The position numbers and the translations under genes are program-made. A stretch of DNA of 64,000 bases, from positions 1,736,001-1,800,000 of the forward strand of contig NZ_CP099466.1 of assembly GCF_023921125.1 (NCBI RefSeq), read 5' to 3'. The stretch's first letter is position 1; each line of letters begins with the position of its first letter. This DNA is from Arthrobacter caoxuetaonis (GTDB lineage Bacteria; Actinomycetota; Actinomycetes; Actinomycetales; Micrococcaceae). Positions 49,978 to 58,403 of this stretch are shown piece after piece. Under the pieces are notes generated by a model. That model saw only the letters and a program-made list of their open reading frames with translations. It did no database searches and had not been told where the DNA came from.

Positions 49978-51450
49978 ATGACCATCACCACCACCGAGAA
50001 GTCCGGTACCCCGCAGGTCGCCATCAACGACATCGGATCCGCCGAGGACTTCCTCGCCGCCATTGACGCAACGATCAAGTACTTCAACGACGGCGATCTT
50101 GTCGAAGGTACCGTCGTCAAGGTTGACCGCGACGAGGTTCTGCTCGACATCGGTTACAAGACCGAGGGTGTCATTCCTTCCCGTGAGCTTTCCATCAAGC
50201 ACGACGTCGATCCCGGGGACGTTGTCTCCGTGGGCGACCAGGTCGAAGCTTTGGTCCTCACCAAGGAAGACAAAGAAGGCCGTCTGATTCTCTCCAAGAA
50301 GCGCGCACAGTACGAGCGTGCCTGGGGCGACATCGAAAAGGTCAAGGAAGAAGACGGCGTCGTTACCGGTACCGTCATCGAGGTTGTCAAGGGTGGTCTT
50401 ATCCTCGACATCGGGCTGCGCGGCTTCCTGCCCGCATCCCTCGTGGAGATGCGTCGCGTCCGCGACCTGGCTCCGTACATCGGCCAGCAGATCGAAGCCA
50501 AGATCATCGAGCTGGACAAGAACCGCAACAACGTGGTCCTGTCCCGCCGTGCATGGCTCGAGCAGACCCAGTCCGAGGTCCGTTCCACGTTCCTCAACAA
50601 GCTGGAAAAGGGCCAGGTCCGTCCGGGCGTTGTTTCCTCCATCGTCAACTTCGGTGCTTTCGTGGACCTTGGCGGCGTAGACGGTCTCGTCCACGTTTCC
50701 GAGCTGTCCTGGAAGCACATCGACCACCCCTCCGAGGTCGTTGAAGTTGGCCAGGAAGTCACCGTTGAGGTTCTGGAAGTTGACCTCGACCGCGAGCGTG
50801 TCTCCCTGTCGCTGAAGGCTACGCAGGAAGATCCGTGGCAGACCTTCGCCCGCACCCACGCCCTGGGCCAGGTTGTGCCGGGCAAGGTCACCAAGCTGGT
50901 TCCGTTCGGTGCGTTCGTGCGCGTCGAAGACGGCATCGAAGGCCTGGTCCACATCTCCGAGCTGGCTGTGCGCCACGTTGAACTGGCAGAGCAGGTTGTC
51001 TCCGTTGGAGACGAGCTGTTCGTCAAGGTCATCGACATCGACCTCGAGCGCCGCCGCATCTCCCTGTCGCTGAAGCAGGCGAACGAGGGCGTCGACCCCG
51101 AGGGCACCGAGTTCGATCCGGCTCTGTACGGCATGGCCGCAGAGTACGACGAAGCCGGCAACTACAAGTACCCGGAGGGCTTCGACCCCGAGTCGAACGA
51201 ATGGCTCGAAGGCTACGAGACCCAGCGTGCAGCTTGGGAGCAGCAGTACGCTGACGCCCAGGCCCGTTGGGAAGCTCACAAGAAGCAGGTTGCCCAGCAC
51301 AACTCTGAAGACGTTGCTGCAGCTTCGGACTCCGTTGAGTCCAGCTCCACCAGCTACTCTTCCGAGCCTGCTGCATCCGAGTCCGCTGCCGGCACCCTGG
51401 CATCCGACGAGGCTCTTGCGGCACTGCGCGAGAAGCTGACCGGCAACTAA
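49978..51450 (+). CDS. rpsA: 30S ribosomal protein S1
   Basis: 490-residue RNA-binding ribosomal protein with four S1 domains, as in other actinobacteria: about residues 38-107 (GDLVEGTVVKV), 126-191, 212-280 (GQVRPGVVSSIVNFGAFVDL) and 297-366 (GKVTKLVPFGAFVRV). The C-terminal ~120 residues are acidic and Ser/Ala-rich, with little order. It binds mRNA and helps initiation on leadered transcripts. GGAGT ten bases before ATG 49978. Codon use is strongly biased (high expression). A long leader may mediate autoregulation. Confidence 0.97.
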   Translation: MTITTTEKSGTPQVAINDIGSAEDFLAAIDATIKYFNDGDLVEGTVVKVDRDEVLLDIGYKTEGVIPSRELSIKHDVDPGDVVSVGDQVEALVLTKEDKEGRLILSKKRAQYERAWGDIEKVKEEDGVVTGTVIEVVKGGLILDIGLRGFLPASLVEMRRVRDLAPYIGQQIEAKIIELDKNRNNVVLSRRAWLEQTQSEVRSTFLNKLEKGQVRPGVVSSIVNFGAFVDLGGVDGLVHVSELSWKHIDHPSEVVEVGQEVTVEVLEVDLDRERVSLSLKATQEDPWQTFARTHALGQVVPGKVTKLVPFGAFVRVEDGIEGLVHISELAVRHVELAEQVVSVGDELFVKVIDIDLERRRISLSLKQANEGVDPEGTEFDPALYGMAAEYDEAGNYKYPEGFDPESNEWLEGYETQRAAWEQQYADAQARWEAHKKQVAQHNSEDVAAASDSVESSSTSYSSEPAASESAAGTLASDEALAALREKLTGN

Positions 51451-51478
51451 TTTCTGTTGCTAAGGCACTAGCTGCCTG

Positions 51479-51516
51479 AAAAGGCGGGTTTCCACTTCGG
51501 TGGGGACCCGCCTTTT
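51479..51516 (+). terminator. rpsA terminator
   Basis: AAAAGGCGGGT and ACCCGCCTTTT pair in full around an internal part with a short TCC/GGG helix and CACTTCGG loop; 29 bp after the rpsA stop. Confidence 0.88.
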
Positions 51517-51545
51517 GCTTTGCCGGGAGCCGGCATCCGGCTTGG

Positions 51546-51551
51546 TAGGCT
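51546..51551 (+). promoter_or_regulatory. -10 box for the hypothetical gene
   Basis: TAGGCT, about 40 bases upstream of the hypothetical gene start; no good -35 visible. Confidence 0.4.
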
Positions 51552-51584
51552 GAACCGTCTTACAGCAGCTACCAGCGGGGGGGA

Positions 51585-52304
51585 ATGAAAATGCAGGCCG
51601 GAGATGTGAGCTCAGCCAGCCGCCAGGAACTTGAGGACCAGATCCGCCGGCGAACACAGGCAGCGGCCAGGCTCCTGACACCGGTCCAGGCCGCCAATCT
51701 CGTCAACGGAGTCGCCGCGGCGGAACGGGAAGCTGAGTCGTGGGAGGAGATCAAGGCCTCAGAGCAGCTGGAAAGGGACCTTCACGAGCGGTACCCGGAG
51801 TACTTTGAGGCAGCAGAGGCCGTACGTGACGGAGAAGCGCGTGCCGACCTGCCCCGGTTCCGCGCCTGGGGCCGGGAACAGCGGCGGCTGGCGCGGGAGG
51901 CGGACGGCTGGCTGGCAGGCAACGCTGCCCGGATAAGAACCATTGGCGGCGTCCTGCTTGGGGCGGCCCTGCTGGCCAAACCGTTCGACCTCATCTCGAG
52001 TGAAGTGTTCGGCGCTGCCGCCGCCGTTGCGGCCGCACTTCTGGTGCTGGGAACCCAGCTGCTCAAGAAGCGCCGAAGCCCCCTGTGGAACGGTGTCTTC
52101 GCCGACCCCAAGATGGCTTCCGCCTACGTGTGGGGGTGCGCCTCACGGGCAGCCGCAACAGCCCTGATCAGGACGCGTGAGCCTGATGCCGGTGCATGGG
52201 AGACCAATATGCTCCAGATTGAGGCCATGTGGGACCGCCGGACCTGCCGCAGTGAGCTCTTTGCCGAGGAAGACTACAGCGGCATCCGCTACACGTCCGC
52301 CTAG
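51585..52304 (+). CDS. Hypothetical protein with membrane hairpin
   Basis: Unrecognised 239-residue protein. The N-terminal 110 residues are charged and helical (QELEDQIRRRTQAAARLL, EREAESWEEIKASEQLERDLHERYPEYFEAAE). Two hydrophobic segments follow (TIGGVLLGAALLAKPFDLI and FGAAAAVAAALLVLGTQLL), then a C-terminal soluble part with WGCASRAAATALIRTREPDAGAWETNM. ATG 51591 is better placed to the G7 ribosome binding tract than ATG 51585. Situated between rpsA and the beta-glucoside locus; its last codons take part in a shared hairpin with the convergent lacI gene. Confidence 0.72.
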   Translation: MKMQAGDVSSASRQELEDQIRRRTQAAARLLTPVQAANLVNGVAAAEREAESWEEIKASEQLERDLHERYPEYFEAAEAVRDGEARADLPRFRAWGREQRRLAREADGWLAGNAARIRTIGGVLLGAALLAKPFDLISSEVFGAAAAVAAALLVLGTQLLKKRRSPLWNGVFADPKMASAYVWGCASRAAATALIRTREPDAGAWETNMLQIEAMWDRRTCRSELFAEEDYSGIRYTSA

Positions 52305-52331
52305 CTGTGTGACCAGAGAAGCTAGGCGGAC
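52295..52331. terminator. Shared hairpin covering both convergent stop codons
   Basis: GTCCGCCTAGCT (52295-52306) and AGCTAGGCGGAC (52320-52331) are perfect 12-bp arms around a 13-base loop. Each arm contains the last codons and stop of one of the two convergent genes. Probable bidirectional terminator without T tract. Confidence 0.65.
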
Positions 52332-53410
52332 TCCCGCACCACGAGGGACGTGGGCAGCCGGCAGACCCTTTCCGCCGCGCGGCCCTCGATGAGTTCCACC
52401 AGCATGCGGGCCATCTTTTCGCCGAGTTCAGCGATGGGGTGGTGAACCGTGGTGAGCGCGGGGGAGACGCGGGTGGCAAACTCGTCGTCGTCGAAACCTA
52501 CGACGGCGATGTCTTCCGGGATCCTCAAACCGCGTTCCTTCAGGACGGCATGCGCTCCTGCGGCCATCTGGTCATTGGCCGCAAACAGTCCGTCAATGGG
52601 CTTGCCCCGATCCAGCAGGCGCCGCATGGCAGCGGCGCCCGAGGCCACGGTGAAGTCGCCTACCTCCACGAGCGCGTCATCGAGTCCGGCACGCGTCAGT
52701 CCCGCACGCCAGCCGGCCAGCCGGTCAATCCCCGGCGGCATGTCCTGCGGTCCCGCTATGGTGGCGATGCTCCCGCGCCCCGCGTCGATGAGGTGCTGGA
52801 CGGCGGCGAGGGCGCCCTCTTCGTTGTCCACCTCCACGTAGTAGCTGTCCCGGGCATTCACCAGGGGACGTCCGGCGAAAACCATCGGCAGCGCGTCACT
52901 GAGGTGCTCCCAGGAATGGTCACCGCTGTGGTGGGAGACCACCAGGACGCCGTCGACGTTTCCGCCCATGAGATACCGCTGCGTCTTGCCCGGATTCGCT
53001 TCGGAGGAAGTGACCATGTTCAGCATGTAGTCCGTGGAATTCAGGTACTTGGCCACCCCCTCCACAACCGTGGCGAAAAACGGATCCGCAAAGACCTTCG
53101 ACGTGGATTCGGGCACCAGCAGTGTCACGGTGTACGTCCGGCGGCTCGCCAGGGTGCGGGCGGCCCGGTTGGGCACGTAGTTCAGCGTCCTGACGGCCTG
53201 TTCCACGCTCTGCACCAATTCGGGTGCCACCGACGTTGAACCGTTGACGACGCGCGAGACAGTTGCGCGCGAAACACCCGCCAGTGCAGCCACCATTTCC
53301 AGCGTGGGGGCTGGGCGCGCCTGCGTAGCCTCGCTGCCCAAAGTCGTTTCCGTGCCCATGTGTCCGTTCCCCTTGGCGGTGGCCGCAGCCATGTTCGATT
53401 CCAGTTTCAT
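52322..53410 (-). CDS. LacI-family repressor of the beta-glucoside operon
   Basis: 362-residue regulator. HTH PTLEMVAALAGVSRATVSRVVNG with hinge NYVPNRAARTLASRRT, then a periplasmic-binding-protein-like effector domain (VTLLVPES, VVGFDDDEFATRVSPALTTV). There is an unusual ~33-residue extension before the HTH; internal Met codons could be the true start. Its ATG lies directly after the GH1 stop (TAG-ATG), so it is translated as the last gene of the operon it probably represses. Likely binds the two AGAGAGCGCTCTCT sites at 58298 and 58352 and is released by a beta-glucoside such as cellobiose (inferred). Confidence 0.93.
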   Translation of the reverse strand: MKLESNMAAATAKGNGHMGTETTLGSEATQARPAPTLEMVAALAGVSRATVSRVVNGSTSVAPELVQSVEQAVRTLNYVPNRAARTLASRRTYTVTLLVPESTSKVFADPFFATVVEGVAKYLNSTDYMLNMVTSSEANPGKTQRYLMGGNVDGVLVVSHHSGDHSWEHLSDALPMVFAGRPLVNARDSYYVEVDNEEGALAAVQHLIDAGRGSIATIAGPQDMPPGIDRLAGWRAGLTRAGLDDALVEVGDFTVASGAAAMRRLLDRGKPIDGLFAANDQMAAGAHAVLKERGLRIPEDIAVVGFDDDEFATRVSPALTTVHHPIAELGEKMARMLVELIEGRAAERVCRLPTSLVVRESA

Positions 53411-54877
53411 CTAGCCGACCGGCGCTGCCGCGGCCGGCCTTCCGGCAGGGGTTCCGCTCTGCCGGCGTGCCTCTGCGGCGTACCGGGCGTAGGCCAGCCC
53501 GCTGTCCTTGATGATGCGTTCCTGCGTTTCATAGTCCACGTGGATGATCCCAAATCGCTTGTCGTAACCCCAGGACCATTCGAAGTTGTCCAGAAGGGAC
53601 CAGACGAAGTAGCCACGGACGTCGGCCCCTTCGACAATGGCCTCACCGACCGCCTGGATGTGTTCCAGGATGAAACTGGTGCGTTCCGTGTCATGGACCG
53701 CCCCGTCTTCCGTCACTTCGTCGTCGTAGGCTGCACCATTCTCCGTGATGTACAGCGGCGGCAGCTGCGGGTATTCCTTGCCCAGGCGGACCAGGAGCTT
53801 CCGGAGGCCATCAGGATTAACTTCCCAGTTCATCCCTGTCCGCGGCAGTCCGCGGCTGGGGAACGTGATGTGTTCGGCGCCAATCCAGGGCGAGGCCTTG
53901 GGCAGCACACCGCCGCCGCCGTGGCCGTCCTCGCCCGAGGTATCCGGGTGCCCGCTGATTTGGTCATCGTGGTAGTGATTGACACCCAGGAAGTCGATCG
54001 GTGCTCCGATGATCTCCATGTCTCCGGGCAGGATCACCTCGTGCAGTCCGTACGGCTCTAGGTCCCGGAGAGAGTCCTCCGGGTAAGCTCCGCGGAGGAT
54101 CGGATCCAGGTAGATCCGGTTCTGCAGCGAATCGAAGAGCCGAGCGGCTTCGAGGTCCACCGGATCAGCTGGATCCTTCGGGATCGAGTTGCTGAGATTC
54201 AGTGTGATCCCGATGTTCTCGGCACCAAGGCCGCGCAGTTCCGCCGTTGCCATGCCGTGGGCCAGGTGCTGGTGATGCACGGCGGCGATGGCGGCACGCG
54301 GATCCTGGCGTCCCGGGGCATGGACCCCTGATCCGTAGCCGAGCAGTGACGAGCAGAAGGGCTCGTTGAAGGTGGTCCAATGGCGTACCCGGTCGCCGAG
54401 TGCGGCGTACACATCCTGCGCGTACTCCACGAACCGGCAGGCGGTATCACGGTTGGTCCAGCCGCCCTGTTCCTCCAGTGCCTGGGGGAGGTCCCAGTGG
54501 TACAGCGTCAGCCAGGGGAGGATTCCGGCCTCGAGCAGTTCGTCCACGAGCCGGGAGTAGAAATCCAGTCCCTTGGGATTGAGCTCCCGTCCGCCCGGCC
54601 GGACCCGCGCCCAGCTGGTGGAAAAGCGGTAGGAGTCCAGGCCGAGTTCCTTCATCAGCGCAACATCCTGCGGCATGCGGTGGTAGTGGTCAACCGCCAC
54701 GGCCGGAGTGTCACCGTTGCGCACGTTCCCCGGTTTGGCGGCGAAGGCATCCCAGACAGAGTCTTCTTTCCCGTCCTCCCGTGCGCCTCCCTCAATCTGC
54801 GCTGCCGCGGTTGCCGATCCCCAGATGAAGCCCGGGGGGAAGTTGCTCTGGTTCCGCATAGCGGTGGTATTCGTCAT
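53411..54877 (-). CDS. GH1 beta-glucosidase
   Basis: 488-residue retaining glycosidase. FIWGSATAAAQIEG start, acid/base Glu172 in TTFNEP, nucleophile Glu in YITENG, and substrate-binding WSLLDNFEWSWGY. No signal peptide, so it works inside the cell on sugars brought in by the adjacent ABC transporter. A Gly/His-rich loop (SGEDGHGGGGVLP) is an insertion compared with typical members. Starts at ATG 54877 with the overlapping stop of the permease gene (TAATG), giving coupled translation. Substrate probably cellobiose or another beta-glucoside. Confidence 0.95.
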   Translation of the reverse strand: MTNTTAMRNQSNFPPGFIWGSATAAAQIEGGAREDGKEDSVWDAFAAKPGNVRNGDTPAVAVDHYHRMPQDVALMKELGLDSYRFSTSWARVRPGGRELNPKGLDFYSRLVDELLEAGILPWLTLYHWDLPQALEEQGGWTNRDTACRFVEYAQDVYAALGDRVRHWTTFNEPFCSSLLGYGSGVHAPGRQDPRAAIAAVHHQHLAHGMATAELRGLGAENIGITLNLSNSIPKDPADPVDLEAARLFDSLQNRIYLDPILRGAYPEDSLRDLEPYGLHEVILPGDMEIIGAPIDFLGVNHYHDDQISGHPDTSGEDGHGGGGVLPKASPWIGAEHITFPSRGLPRTGMNWEVNPDGLRKLLVRLGKEYPQLPPLYITENGAAYDDEVTEDGAVHDTERTSFILEHIQAVGEAIVEGADVRGYFVWSLLDNFEWSWGYDKRFGIIHVDYETQERIIKDSGLAYARYAAEARRQSGTPAGRPAAAAPVG

Positions 54878-55782
54878 TAGCCCTTCACTGCTCCCTGCAT
54901 GATTCCGGAAATAAGTTGTTTGCCTGCCGCTATGAAGAGAAGAAGCAGGGGGATGGTTGCCATCACGGCCCCGGTCAGGACCACCGCGTAGTCGGTGTAC
55001 CGGTTCGACTGCAACTGGCTCAGCGCCGTCTGCAGGGTGGGGTTGCCGGGACCAAGGACCAGCAACGGCCACAAAAAGTCGGTCCAGGCGCTCATGAAGG
55101 TGAAAAGCCCCAGGATCGCCATGGCCGGCCTGGCGGCCGGAAGCGCTACATGCCAGAACGTCCGGATCATGTTCGCGCCGTCCATGCGGGCAGACTCTAT
55201 GAGTTCGTCGGGAATGACGTCCACGAGGTACTGGCGCATGAAGAAGACCCCGAAGGCTGTCACCAGCGTGGGGATGATGACCGCACCGATCTCCCCGGTC
55301 CAGCCGAAAGTCCTCATCACCATAAACAGCGGAATAATCCCCAGCTGCGTCGGAATCGCCATGGTGGCGACGACGGCAATCATCAGGCCGGTATTGCCGC
55401 GGAACCGGAGCTTCGCAAAGGCGTAGCCAGCCAAAGTGGAGAACGTAACGACCGAAACCGTGATGACCGTGGAAATGACTACGCTGTTCCACAGCGCAAG
55501 CCAGAACGGAACAGTGTCGAAGACCTCGGCGACGTTGTTCCAGAAATTGCCCCCTGGCAACAGGGGAGGATAGGACAGGCCCAGCGCCTCGTTTGAACGG
55601 CTGCCGACGATCGCAGACCACCAGAGCGGATATGCGGAACCGATGAAGAAGGCCAGCAGAAGACCATACGTCAGGTATCCGGGGCGCAGGCCGTTGCCGA
55701 AAACGCGCTGCTTCAGCGGTGCCTTGGTGCGGGGCCGTGGAGCCGGTGCAGGCCTGGCGGTCCGCCGCTCAATGATGCTCAT
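54877..55782 (-). CDS. Carbohydrate ABC transporter permease (MalG type)
   Basis: 301-residue inner-membrane subunit with six predicted helices. The EAA loop ELIESARMDGANMIRTFWHVALPAARP (ATPase contact) lies near residues 200-226. The basic Pro-rich N-terminus (RRTARPAPAPRPRTKAPLK) faces the cytoplasm. Its start overlaps the stop of the MalF-type gene by four bases, and its stop overlaps the GH1 start. No ATPase gene is in the operon, so a shared MsiK-type ATPase encoded elsewhere is probably used. Confidence 0.95.
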   Translation of the reverse strand: MSIIERRTARPAPAPRPRTKAPLKQRVFGNGLRPGYLTYGLLLAFFIGSAYPLWWSAIVGSRSNEALGLSYPPLLPGGNFWNNVAEVFDTVPFWLALWNSVVISTVITVSVVTFSTLAGYAFAKLRFRGNTGLMIAVVATMAIPTQLGIIPLFMVMRTFGWTGEIGAVIIPTLVTAFGVFFMRQYLVDVIPDELIESARMDGANMIRTFWHVALPAARPAMAILGLFTFMSAWTDFLWPLLVLGPGNPTLQTALSQLQSNRYTDYAVVLTGAVMATIPLLLLFIAAGKQLISGIMQGAVKG

Positions 55783-56783
55783 TTCATTTTCCCTTCTCGA
55801 AGCTTCCGGCGGCGTCTGGTCGGCTTGCCGTCCGTTGATGCGATCCGCCTGGAGAGGGTGAGGTTCACGAGTCCGATGAGGACGATGATCAGGAAGAGCA
55901 GCCAGGCAATGGCTGACGCAACGCCGAAGTCCATCCGCTTGAATCCCATTTCCCAGAGGTAAAGCACAGTGGTCTGGAACTGCCGCTGCGCTCCTCCGGC
56001 GTAGGACGGATCGAAGAGCCGCGGCTCGGCGAAGATCTGGAGTCCTCCGATAGTGGACGTGATGACGACGAAGATCATGGTGGGGCGGATGCTGGGCAGC
56101 GTGATGCTGAAGAACCTTCGGAAGGCCCCCGCGCCGTCGATCGCAGCCGATTCGTAGATGTCCCTCGGCACCGCCTGCATTGCAGCCAGGAGTATGAGCG
56201 CGTTGTAGCCCGTCCAGCGGAAGTTGACCATCGTCGCAACGGCTACGTGGCTGGCGAACGTGTCAGTCCGCCAGTTGACGGGATCGATCCCGAAGTTCCC
56301 CAGCAGGTTGTTGATCAGTCCATGTTGCTCGTTGAACATGTTCGTGAAGATCAGGGCCACCGCAACCGGGGTAACGATGTAGGGAAGCAGGATCGACATC
56401 CGCCAGAAGGTCTTCGCCCTGATGTTTTGGTCCAGGATGGCAGCAATGAACAGCGCCCCGATGAGCTGCGGAATTGCTGAGAGCAGGAAGATGCTCATGG
56501 TGTTCCCGAGCGAGTTCCAGAAGAACCGGTCGCCCAGGACCGTCGCAAAATTGCCCAGGCCCACGAAGTCGCCCTGGCCCTTCAGCAGGTGCCAGTCGTG
56601 CAGCGAGACCCAGAAGGTGTAGATCAGCGGAAACAGGCCGACGAGTCCAAAGAGCAGGAAGAAAGGGGAGATGTACAGGTAAGGCGAGGCCTTGACGTCC
56701 CAGACGTTCAGCCGCTGCCGGAAGGTTGGTTTGGTTTTGAGCGGTTCAGCCGCTGGGGCCGGGCGCTTGATGGTTACGGTCAT
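55779..56783 (-). CDS. Carbohydrate ABC transporter permease (MalF type)
   Basis: 334-residue partner permease with six helices. EAA loop YESAAIDGAGAFRRFFSITLPSIRP. Early block YLYISPFFLLFGLVGLFPLIYTFWVSLHDW is typical. Follows the binding-protein gene after a strong hairpin at 56804-56835. Together with the MalG-type subunit it forms the translocation pore for the imported oligosaccharide. Confidence 0.95.
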   Translation of the reverse strand: MTVTIKRPAPAAEPLKTKPTFRQRLNVWDVKASPYLYISPFFLLFGLVGLFPLIYTFWVSLHDWHLLKGQGDFVGLGNFATVLGDRFFWNSLGNTMSIFLLSAIPQLIGALFIAAILDQNIRAKTFWRMSILLPYIVTPVAVALIFTNMFNEQHGLINNLLGNFGIDPVNWRTDTFASHVAVATMVNFRWTGYNALILLAAMQAVPRDIYESAAIDGAGAFRRFFSITLPSIRPTMIFVVITSTIGGLQIFAEPRLFDPSYAGGAQRQFQTTVLYLWEMGFKRMDFGVASAIAWLLFLIIVLIGLVNLTLSRRIASTDGKPTRRRRKLREGKMK

Positions 56784-56803
56784 TGGAGTTCTCCCAGGCC
56801 ATC

Positions 56804-56835
56804 GACGGGGCCTCCGGAATACCGGAGGCCCCGTC
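56804..56835 (-). terminator. Intercistronic hairpin after the binding-protein gene
   Basis: Perfect 14-bp stem GACGGGGCCTCCGG with loop AATA, between the binding protein and the permease genes. No U tract follows, so it is probably a partial terminator or an RNA-stabilising hairpin giving more binding protein than permease. Confidence 0.85.
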
Positions 56836-56843
56836 CGTCTGCA

Positions 56844-58157
56844 CTAATCCTTGACTACCAGATCGTTGAGGAGCTTGATGGCCTCATTCCACGCGGCTTC
56901 ACCGTCGGTCTTGCCGGCATCGAGCGGCACGAGGGCTGCACCGAACACGTTCTCCTGGATGACGGAGTCGTCGGGTCCCTTGAACTGGGCGATCACGCCT
57001 TCAGCACGGGAAGCCAGGATGGCACCCGTCGGGGCGTCATTGAACATCGGGTTGGGAACAGCTTCCTCGACGAGCGTCTGCTGCGCCTCAATGGTGCTTG
57101 GGAAGTTGTTGGCAGCTGCTGACTGCTTGACCTGCTGTTCGGGCGCCGTCAGCCACGCAGCGAGCTTGGCCGCCTCTTCCTTGTGCTCCGAAGACTCGGA
57201 CACTGCCAGGAAGGCACCACCCCAGTTGGAAGCGCCACCGGGGAAGACGTCGGCAAAGTCCCAGCCTGAGTCAGCTCCGCCGCCGGCGGATTCCAGCTGC
57301 TCCTGAATGGTGCCCAGCATCCACCCGGGGCAGACGAACGTGGCGAAGGAACCGTCAGTGAAGGCCTTGCCTGTGCCCCAGTCCCACTTTGTCTCATTGG
57401 CGGAGAGGCCGGCCTCGGTTCCTGCAGCCAGCTGCAGGAACTGTTCCTTCATCGCGGCATTGCCCTCGATGTTCAGCTCCCCGCTCTTGGTGTAGTACCC
57501 CTCGTCCATCTGGTTGACCATGGAGTTCCAGACGAAGCCGGACTGGTCATACCAGGCCAGTCCGGTCTTGTCGTGATACTGCTGTCCCAGCTCAAAATAG
57601 CGCTCCCACGTGGCGTCGTCTCCGCCAAACAGCTCCGCGACTGATTCCCTGTCGCTGGGCAGGCCTGCGGCTTCAAAGAGCTTGCCGTTGTAGCACAGCC
57701 CCTGGGGTCCGATGTCCGTGCCGTAGCCGATAACCCGGCCGTCCGCGTCCGTGCCCTGTTTGAACTTCCAGTCAACCCAGTTGTCCTTGATGTCGGCGGC
57801 GCCGTACTCGTTCAGGTCGACGAACTCGTTGGAGACCTCCATGACGGAACCCAGCCAGCCCTCCTCCAGGGCTACGACGTCGCTCACGCCTGAGCCGGCC
57901 GCGAGCTTGGTGAACAGATCGGTCTGGGCGTTGGCGCCCCGGTCGATGTTGTTGGCCTTGATCTTGATCCCCGGGTTGGCGTCTTCGTACTCGCCATAGA
58001 GATCGTCATAGCCGAACGTGCCGAATGTGGTGATGGTGAGTTCAAGCGGGTTCTCTTCGGTGCCGGCTTCGCCGCTGCCGCCGCCGCAGCCGACGGCGAG
58101 CAGCGCCACGGCTGCGGCTCCTGCCACCGCCGCTGCCGAATGTCGAAACTTATTCAC
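56844..58157 (-). CDS. Sugar ABC transporter substrate-binding lipoprotein
   Basis: 437-residue binding protein of the family 1 (MalE/CebE-like) type. Start at GTG 58157 after AAAGGAG. Signal peptide with lipobox LAVGC (Cys24), so it is anchored on the outer side of the membrane. LTITTFGTFGYDDLYGEYEDANPGIKIK starts the first lobe; CPGWMLGTIQEQLES and a Trp-rich central part (WDWGTGKAF, WDFADVFPGGASNWGG) probably bind sugar rings. First gene of the beta-glucoside operon behind a strong promoter with two operators. Confidence 0.95.
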   Translation of the reverse strand: MNKFRHSAAAVAGAAAVALLAVGCGGGSGEAGTEENPLELTITTFGTFGYDDLYGEYEDANPGIKIKANNIDRGANAQTDLFTKLAAGSGVSDVVALEEGWLGSVMEVSNEFVDLNEYGAADIKDNWVDWKFKQGTDADGRVIGYGTDIGPQGLCYNGKLFEAAGLPSDRESVAELFGGDDATWERYFELGQQYHDKTGLAWYDQSGFVWNSMVNQMDEGYYTKSGELNIEGNAAMKEQFLQLAAGTEAGLSANETKWDWGTGKAFTDGSFATFVCPGWMLGTIQEQLESAGGGADSGWDFADVFPGGASNWGGAFLAVSESSEHKEEAAKLAAWLTAPEQQVKQSAAANNFPSTIEAQQTLVEEAVPNPMFNDAPTGAILASRAEGVIAQFKGPDDSVIQENVFGAALVPLDAGKTDGEAAWNEAIKLLNDLVVKD

Positions 58158-58297
58158 GGTCACTCCTTTGTGTGTCTTACCGGTTGATAATCCCGGGAAG
58201 GACCGCGCCGAAAAGAAGCTGGCTTGTCCTGGGACGGGACTCTGACTATGGATCTGCCCAGAGAGTCCGCTGCGGCCCAAAAATCCAGAACCGGGCG

Positions 58298-58311
58298 AGA
58301 GAGCGCTCTCT
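58298..58311. promoter_or_regulatory. LacI-type operator, downstream copy
   Basis: AGAGAGCGCTCTCT, perfect 14-bp palindrome of the CelR/LacI class (GAGCGCTC core), about 6-19 bases after the likely transcription start of the operon. Confidence 0.85.
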
Positions 58312-58323
58312 GACGTTGCTGAG

Positions 58324-58352
58324 AGCCTAGATGTGACGGGCTTCACTGTCAA
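58324..58352 (-). promoter_or_regulatory. Promoter of the beta-glucoside operon
   Basis: On the minus strand -35 TTGACA (58347-58352), 17-bp spacer, -10 TAGGCT (58324-58329). Near-consensus and flanked by two identical operators. Confidence 0.85.
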
Positions 58353-58365
58353 GAGAGCGCTCTCT
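58352..58365. promoter_or_regulatory. LacI-type operator, upstream copy
   Basis: AGAGAGCGCTCTCT, identical to the copy at 58298. It overlaps the -35 box by one base; the two centres are 54 bp apart. Confidence 0.85.
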
Positions 58366-58403
58366 CAAGATTCTTGATGCGGCTTTTCGAGCCGCCCCGC
58401 TGC

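Noticed and set aside
51585..52304. Hypothetical gene as part of the beta-glucoside operon
   Set aside because: It is on the opposite strand, has its own -10 box and shows no sugar-related motif.
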